DNA of 19,399 nucleotides from an uncultured Clostridium sp. (lineage in GTDB: Bacteria > Bacillota > Clostridia > TANB77 > CAG-508): NCBI GenBank assembly GCA_947062645.1, contig CAMSQT010000005.1, positions 1-19,399 on the forward strand, in the 5' to 3' direction. How positions within the stretch are numbered: the first letter of the stretch is position 1; each line of letters opens with the position of its first letter. Below the pieces are notes generated by a model that did not search any database, was not told where the DNA came from, and saw only the letters and a list, made by a program, of their open reading frames with translations. Positions 15,298 to 19,399 of this stretch are shown here, piece after piece. Made by a program: the position numbers and the translations under genes.

Positions 15298-17172
15298 TTA
15301 TTTACTATTTAATTGTTGTAAATAGACAAGTAGCACAGCAATGTCTGCCGGCGAAACCCCTGATATTCTTGAGGCCTGCCCGATAGAATTTGGTTTTAAT
15401 TTATTTAATTTTTGTCTTCCTTCTAAACTGATTCCACTAATGGTTTCATAATCAACATTTTCTGGTAACAGTTTGCTTTCTAATTTTTTAAATTTTTCTA
15501 CTTGTGCTTCTTGCATTTTGATATAGCCTTCGTATTTAATTTGAATCTCTACTTCGTCTTTTTCTTGCTTTGTTAAAATTGGTCTTTCTTTATCAATAAC
15601 AGCTAGTTTGTCATAGTCTAACTCTGTTCTTTTTAGTAATTCTGCCATCTTTGTTCCTGTTGATAATTCTGTGGTTCCATTTTCTTTTAATAATTGATTT
15701 ACTTCTTTTTGTGGTTTTACTGTTAATTCTTTTAATCTTTTTACTTCTTTTTCTATGTTTTCTTTTTTAGCTAAGAATTTTTGATATCTTTCCTGTGAAA
15801 TGAGTCCAACTTCATATCCTATTTGGGTTAATCTTAAATCTGCATTGTCTTGTCTTAGTAGTAATCTGTATTCTGCTCTAGAAGTCATCATTCGATAAGG
15901 TTCATTGGTTCCTTTAGTAACAATATCGTCAATTAGTACACCTATATATCCTTGTGTTCTATCTAATATAATTGGCTCTTTTTTTTGTATCTTTCTAGTT
16001 GCATTAATCCCTGCCATCAAACCTTGTGCTGCTGCTTCTTCATAACCAGAAGTTCCATTGATTTGCCCGGCCATAAATAGTCCTTCTATTCCTTTATACT
16101 CTAAAGAAAGTTTTAGGTTAGATGGGTCAATACAATCGTATTCAATGGCATAGGCAGGTCTTGTGAATTCTGCTTTTTCTAGTCCTGGAATGGTATGGTA
16201 TAAAGCAATTTGTACATCTTCTGGAAGGGACGAACTCATTCCTTGAATATACATTTCTTCTGTGTCTATTCCTACTGGTTCAACAAAAGCTTGATGTCTT
16301 GGTTTATCGCTAAACCTTACCACTTTATCTTCTATCGATGGACAATACCTTGGTCCTGTTCCTTCTATCATTCCTGCATATAGTGGTGAACGATGTAGAT
16401 TTTTTCGAATGACCTCATGTGTTTTTTCGTTTGTATAAGTTAGGTAACAATCTACTTGTTCAAAGTCTTTTGGTTCGTTTTCAAACGAAAAAGCCTCAAT
16501 TCCTTGGTCACCTTTTTGAATTTCCATTTTACTAAAATCAATACTTCTACGATTGATTCTAGCTGGTGTTCCTGTTTTAAAACGAACAAGTGGAATACCC
16601 ATGTTTTTCAAACAACTAGATAATTGATTAGCTGCTGCTACCCCATCTGGTCCACTTTCCTTAGAGAACTCTCCAATAAAAATCTTTCCTTTTAAATAGG
16701 TTCCTGTTGCCAAAATAACTGCTTTTACTTTATAGATAGCTCCTACATCTGTTTCAATGGCAGTTACTTTTCCTTCTTCCATTTTGATGTCTATAATTTC
16801 TCCTTGTTTTACTTCCAAATTTTCTTGCTTTTCTAAAGTATGTTTCATTTCCGCTTGATATTTTTTTCGGTCTGCTTGTGCCCTTAGCGAATGTACAGCA
16901 GGTCCTTTTGATGTATTTAACATTTTAATTTGTATCATGGTTTTATCAATGTTTTTTCCCATCTCTCCGCCTAGACTATCTATTTCTCTTACGAGATGTC
17001 CTTTTGAACTTCCTCCTATATGAGGATTGCATGGCATATTAGCAATTGCTTCTAAGCTAATAGAAAAAATCAAAGTTTTCATACCAAGTCTTGCTGCAGC
17101 TAAAGCTGCTTCACATCCAGCATGTCCTGCACCAACTACTGCTATATCATATTCTCCTGCAAAATAACTCAT
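15298..17172 (-). CDS. mnmG: tRNA uridine-5-carboxymethylaminomethyl enzyme MnmG (GidA)
   Basis: With MnmE, installs the cmnm5 group on U34 of certain tRNAs, using FAD and methylene-tetrahydrofolate. In its 624 residues: the FAD-binding GAGHAG (14-19), MPCNPHIGGSSKGHLVREID with C48, FKTGTPARINRRSID (198-212), and GPRYCPSIEDK with C277, the position of the key Cys in E. coli. The C-terminal helical domain ends in SRISGVSPADIAVLLVYL. AAGGA precedes the ATG. It lies 529 bp downstream of mnmE, an unusually wide gap for this pair. Confidence 0.97.
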   Translation of the reverse strand: MSYFAGEYDIAVVGAGHAGCEAALAAARLGMKTLIFSISLEAIANMPCNPHIGGSSKGHLVREIDSLGGEMGKNIDKTMIQIKMLNTSKGPAVHSLRAQADRKKYQAEMKHTLEKQENLEVKQGEIIDIKMEEGKVTAIETDVGAIYKVKAVILATGTYLKGKIFIGEFSKESGPDGVAAANQLSSCLKNMGIPLVRFKTGTPARINRRSIDFSKMEIQKGDQGIEAFSFENEPKDFEQVDCYLTYTNEKTHEVIRKNLHRSPLYAGMIEGTGPRYCPSIEDKVVRFSDKPRHQAFVEPVGIDTEEMYIQGMSSSLPEDVQIALYHTIPGLEKAEFTRPAYAIEYDCIDPSNLKLSLEYKGIEGLFMAGQINGTSGYEEAAAQGLMAGINATRKIQKKEPIILDRTQGYIGVLIDDIVTKGTNEPYRMMTSRAEYRLLLRQDNADLRLTQIGYEVGLISQERYQKFLAKKENIEKEVKRLKELTVKPQKEVNQLLKENGTTELSTGTKMAELLKRTELDYDKLAVIDKERPILTKQEKDEVEIQIKYEGYIKMQEAQVEKFKKLESKLLPENVDYETISGISLEGRQKLNKLKPNSIGQASRISGVSPADIAVLLVYLQQLNSK

Positions 17173-17701
17173 TTCTTTTTCCTTCTTTCTACTTTTTTCC
17201 TTTTGTTCCCCAAGGATTGTTCCGCATTCCTTGTGAAACAGGAAAGGTTGTTTTTTTGTTCGCTTTATAGATTTTTATATATATGTTCCATTCGTTCAGC
17301 TTTATCCTTCTTTGTTTTTCTTTTGTTTTCTTGGTTTTTCTTTGTTTTTTATTTTGTTGCTAATTTTTACATATTAGTTTAAAGATTATGTTTTCTTTCG
17401 TTTTCTTGTTTTTTCTTTTCTTTTTAACCTGTCCCAAAAAGCACCTTAAAACAATAATACTTGTTGTCTCTTTCTATTTTGTTGTTATTAAAATGTGCTT
17501 TTTATCTTATATCTTTTTATTTTAATTTAATTGATGTTTTTTAGCTTTTTCCTGTCCAAAAGACAAGTTATATGTTTCGTTTCTTAAATTGTCTTATTTT
17601 TGATTTTGGAGCCTTGTATAATATCTCTTTATTTCGTTTTTAACTTCTTCCCCAAAACTACCAATTAACATTGTTTAATTGATCAAAATTATATTCCCTA
17701 T
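17173..17701. other. 529-bp gene-free, strand-asymmetric gap between mnmE and mnmG
   Basis: No convincing gene on either strand. The minus strand is strongly A/purine-rich, most of all at 17300-17425 (runs such as AAGAAAAC). It contains a 9-bp inverted repeat AAAAAGCAC / GTGCTTTTT (17436-17444 and 17495-17503), a GGGACAGG motif on the minus strand (17428-17435) and a second near copy at 17551-17557, and a 7-bp hairpin CAATTAA/TTAATTG shortly after the mnmE stop without a good T run. I could not place a convincing promoter for mnmG. Confidence 0.6.
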
Positions 17702-19006
17702 CTATTTTCCTAAACAGAATTTAGCAAATATTTCATTTATGATATCTTCACTTACCATTTCTCCTGTTATATTTCCTAAATCTTCTAAGATATCTTTTAT
17801 AAAGATGGCAACAATGTCAAGTGGCATTTTTTGCTCGATGGTTTCTTTGGTTTTTTTAACATTTTCTATCGCTTTGGTTATTAAGTTTTTGTGTCTTAGG
17901 TTTGTGATTACGATTTCGTTATCTAAGTTAATTTCATTTAATTGGAATAGCTTGGTGATTTCTTCGTATAACTCTTCTATTCCTATATGGTTTAATGCTG
18001 ATATTTTGATGATATGCTTACTTATTGCAGTTAGTCGTGTGTCATTAGGTTGTAAGGCTGGCTTTAGGTCAGCTTTGTTTAGGATTATGATTGTTTTTTT
18101 GTTTTTGATTAGGTCTAATATTTCTAGGTCTTCTGTACTCAAGTCTTTACTGCTGTCAAAGATAGCAATGACTAAATCTGCTTCTTTTGCAATTTCTTTG
18201 GCTTTTTGGATTCCTATTTTTTCTACTTCGTCCTTGGCTTGTCTTATTCCTGCTGTATCGATTAGTTTTAATGGTATGCTATTTATGGTTACAAATTCTT
18301 CTATGGTGTCACGAGTTGTTCCTTCGTATTGGGTGACGATAGCTCTTTCTTCTTTTACGATAGCGTTTAGTAGAGAAGATTTTCCGGCGTTTGGTTTTCC
18401 TACTATAGCAGTTTTTATTCCTTCTTTTATGATTTTACCGTTATCGAAGCTTTTTTCTAGTTTTTTTAATTTTGTGTTTACGTTTTCTAGCATTTTTATC
18501 ATTTGTTGGTTTGTTACATCGTCTACGTCGTATTCTGGATAGTCAATGGCTACTTCGATGTTTACCATGACATCTAGGATTTCTTGTTTGATTTCGCTTA
18601 TTTTTTTTGATAGTATTCCTTCTAATTGTTTCATTCCTGTTTTAGCTTCTTTGCTAGATTTGGCATTAATTACATCTATTACTGCTTCTGCTTGGCTTAA
18701 ATCAATTCTTCCGTTTAGGAAAGCTCTTTTCGTAAATTCTCCGGCTTCGGCAAGTTCTGCTCCGTTTTTTAGGCATATTTCTAAAATTTTTTTAACGATT
18801 ACATTTCCTCCATGTGAGTTAATTTCGCACATATCTTCGGTTGTATAGCTTTTGGGTGCTTTAAAGTAAGATACTAATACTTCGTCTATGATTTCTTGGT
18901 CATCTATGATATGTCCATATTTTATGGTATTTCCTTTGATTTGCTTGGTTTTGTTTTTGGGTTTAAAGATTTTTTCTAGGATGGTAAAGCTGTCTTTTCC
19001 ACTCAT
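17702..19006 (-). CDS. mnmE: tRNA modification GTPase MnmE (TrmE), 5' end frameshifted
   Basis: A K+-activated GTPase that partners MnmG in cmnm5U34 tRNA modification. The open part has 434 residues: the rest of the formyl-THF-binding N-domain (SHGGNVIVKKILE, then GEFTKRAFLNGRIDLSQAEA), a helical domain, and the G-domain with Walker A GKPNAGKS (203-210), TTRD (230-233), DTAG (250-253) and NKAD (310-313). It ends in CLGK, matching the family's terminal CxGK. The natural start is at 19067, in another frame, because of one extra base at about 19034. Without it the protein would be 454 aa, the normal length. If the frameshift is real, translation could begin at 19006 behind a weak AGGA, losing the first 20 residues. 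Confidence 0.93.
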   Translation of the reverse strand: MSGKDSFTILEKIFKPKNKTKQIKGNTIKYGHIIDDQEIIDEVLVSYFKAPKSYTTEDMCEINSHGGNVIVKKILEICLKNGAELAEAGEFTKRAFLNGRIDLSQAEAVIDVINAKSSKEAKTGMKQLEGILSKKISEIKQEILDVMVNIEVAIDYPEYDVDDVTNQQMIKMLENVNTKLKKLEKSFDNGKIIKEGIKTAIVGKPNAGKSSLLNAIVKEERAIVTQYEGTTRDTIEEFVTINSIPLKLIDTAGIRQAKDEVEKIGIQKAKEIAKEADLVIAIFDSSKDLSTEDLEILDLIKNKKTIIILNKADLKPALQPNDTRLTAISKHIIKISALNHIGIEELYEEITKLFQLNEINLDNEIVITNLRHKNLITKAIENVKKTKETIEQKMPLDIVAIFIKDILEDLGNITGEMVSEDIINEIFAKFCLGK

Positions 19007-19067
19007 TCTTATAATTCCTATTCCCCCTATTCCGTGGTGCCGTTGAGATTGATACGATTGTACTCAT
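19007..19067 (-). pseudogene. mnmE: Out-of-frame 5' end of mnmE (one-base insertion)
   Basis: A strong AAGGAGG (19073-19079) lies 5 nt before ATG at 19067, which reads MSTIVSISTAP, the expected MnmE start. The continuation GIGGIGIIRMSG is encoded in the next frame. Removing one base at the CCAC/GGA junction (the plus-strand G at 19034) restores a single frame. It is either a true mutation or a sequence error. Confidence 0.88.
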
Positions 19068-19091
19068 GGTTTCCTCCTTATAAAATAAAAA

Positions 19092-19146
19092 AGAGGCAAT
19101 GGTAGCTTACAATTTTTTCATTGTAAAACCTCGACCTTTGACCTCT
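19092..19146 (-). terminator. Structured terminator between jag and mnmE
   Basis: Minus strand: AGAGG, then an inner stem TTACAAT/ATTGTAA with a 6-nt loop, then CCTCTTTTTT, closing an outer 5-bp stem before the T run. A second GAGG (19129-19132) could pair with the same CCTC, giving two alternative folds. It lies 10 nt past the jag stop and about 25 nt before the mnmE start. Confidence 0.65.
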
Positions 19147-19155
19147 AAGTTTTAT

Positions 19156-19399
19156 CTAATATTTATTTTTTAATGATACAATAATTCTTCTATATGGCTC
19201 TTCCCCAACACTTGAGGTTTCAACCTTGTTGTTTTGTTGTAGCTTACTATGAATAATTTTTCTTTCATAGGCTTGCATTGGTTCTAATTTGACTGGTTTT
19301 TTGGTTAGAATTACTGTTTTAGCAACTTTTGAAGCTAATTCTTCTAATGTTTTTTCTCTTTTTGCTTTGTAGCCTTCTATGTCTAAAATAACTCTTACT
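19156..19399 (-). CDS. jag: Jag/KhpB RNA-binding protein, C-terminal R3H domain (partial)
   Basis: The last 80 residues of a gene entering from the right edge; the first whole codon is at 19398. The sequence VRVILDIEGYKAKREKTLEE, LASKVAKTV, KPVKLEPMQAYERKIIHSKL and GEEPYRRIIVSL is the Jag R3H domain, with the R-x3-H pair at partial residues 46 and 50. Jag/KhpB (EloR in pneumococcus) binds RNA and affects cell elongation. The usual neighbours yidC, rnpA and rpmH would lie outside the window to the right. Confidence 0.93.
   Translation of the reverse strand, partial: VRVILDIEGYKAKREKTLEELASKVAKTVILTKKPVKLEPMQAYERKIIHSKLQQNNKVETSSVGEEPYRRIIVSLKNKY

Noticed and set aside
17225..17240. parS-like site (right half GTGAAACA perfect)
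   Set aside because: The left half is degenerate, about 11 of 16 to the Bacillus consensus. Too weak to call; ChIP or conservation would be needed.
17616..17630. Plus-strand TATAAT in the mnmE-mnmG gap
   Set aside because: No -35 at suitable spacing and no plus-strand gene to serve.
17679..18542. 287-codon plus-strand ORF
   Set aside because: Antisense to mnmE, which has full GTPase motifs. Composition is a mirror of mnmE codons, with no SD or neighbours on that strand.

Overview
The window looks like a low-GC (by eye roughly 30 %) Gram-positive genome, most likely an uncultured Clostridia-type Firmicute. The right half has the classic Firmicutes origin-proximal order jag - mnmE - mnmG - rsmG - parA - parB, followed by a DUF4446 protein often found beside parB in Clostridia. 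Shine-Dalgarno sequences are strong, and there are no outer-membrane secretion components. Every supported gene lies on the minus strand, so the window reads right to left. The first 46 bases are Illumina library adapter, not genome. This is therefore a short-read contig whose left end cuts through a gene.

Right part (about 12.1-19.4 kb), chromosomal housekeeping: the R3H-domain tail of Jag/KhpB; MnmE, whose start is put out of frame by one extra base; MnmG; RsmG; ParA (TTG start, own promoter); ParB; and the DUF4446 membrane protein. A 529-bp A/purine-rich gene-free gap separates mnmE from mnmG. Two tRNA-Ser genes (UGA and GCU anticodons) follow with a strong promoter and hairpin terminators. 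Downstream of them is a tiny coupled ORF pair of unknown function (44 and 69 codons).

Left part (47 to about 11.2 kb), a Gram-positive type IV secretion (T4SS)-like locus: three tandem paralogous two-helix pilin-like proteins, the first carrying an EF-hand; a PrgI-family membrane protein; a TraC-like membrane protein resembling a detached VirB4 N-terminal domain; a VirB4 ATPase; a VirB6/TrbL-like polytopic protein with a 27-bp minisatellite; a VirB8-like single-pass protein; and a large membrane-anchored N-acetylmuramoyl-L-alanine amidase, cut at its 3' end by the contig end. The likely working model is a pilin-type channel (VirB2/B3/B4/B6/B8 equivalents) with a dedicated peptidoglycan hydrolase to cross the wall. 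No relaxase, VirD4 coupling protein or integrase is visible, so whether this is a conjugative element, its remnant or a domesticated secretion system is open.

Regulation is unusually readable. There are separate promoters for the two upstream pilins, for the third pilin and for the machine genes. Two terminators lie between the third pilin and prgI, the second fused to a promoter. A TGTAACA motif recurs near all three T4SS promoters and may be a shared operator.
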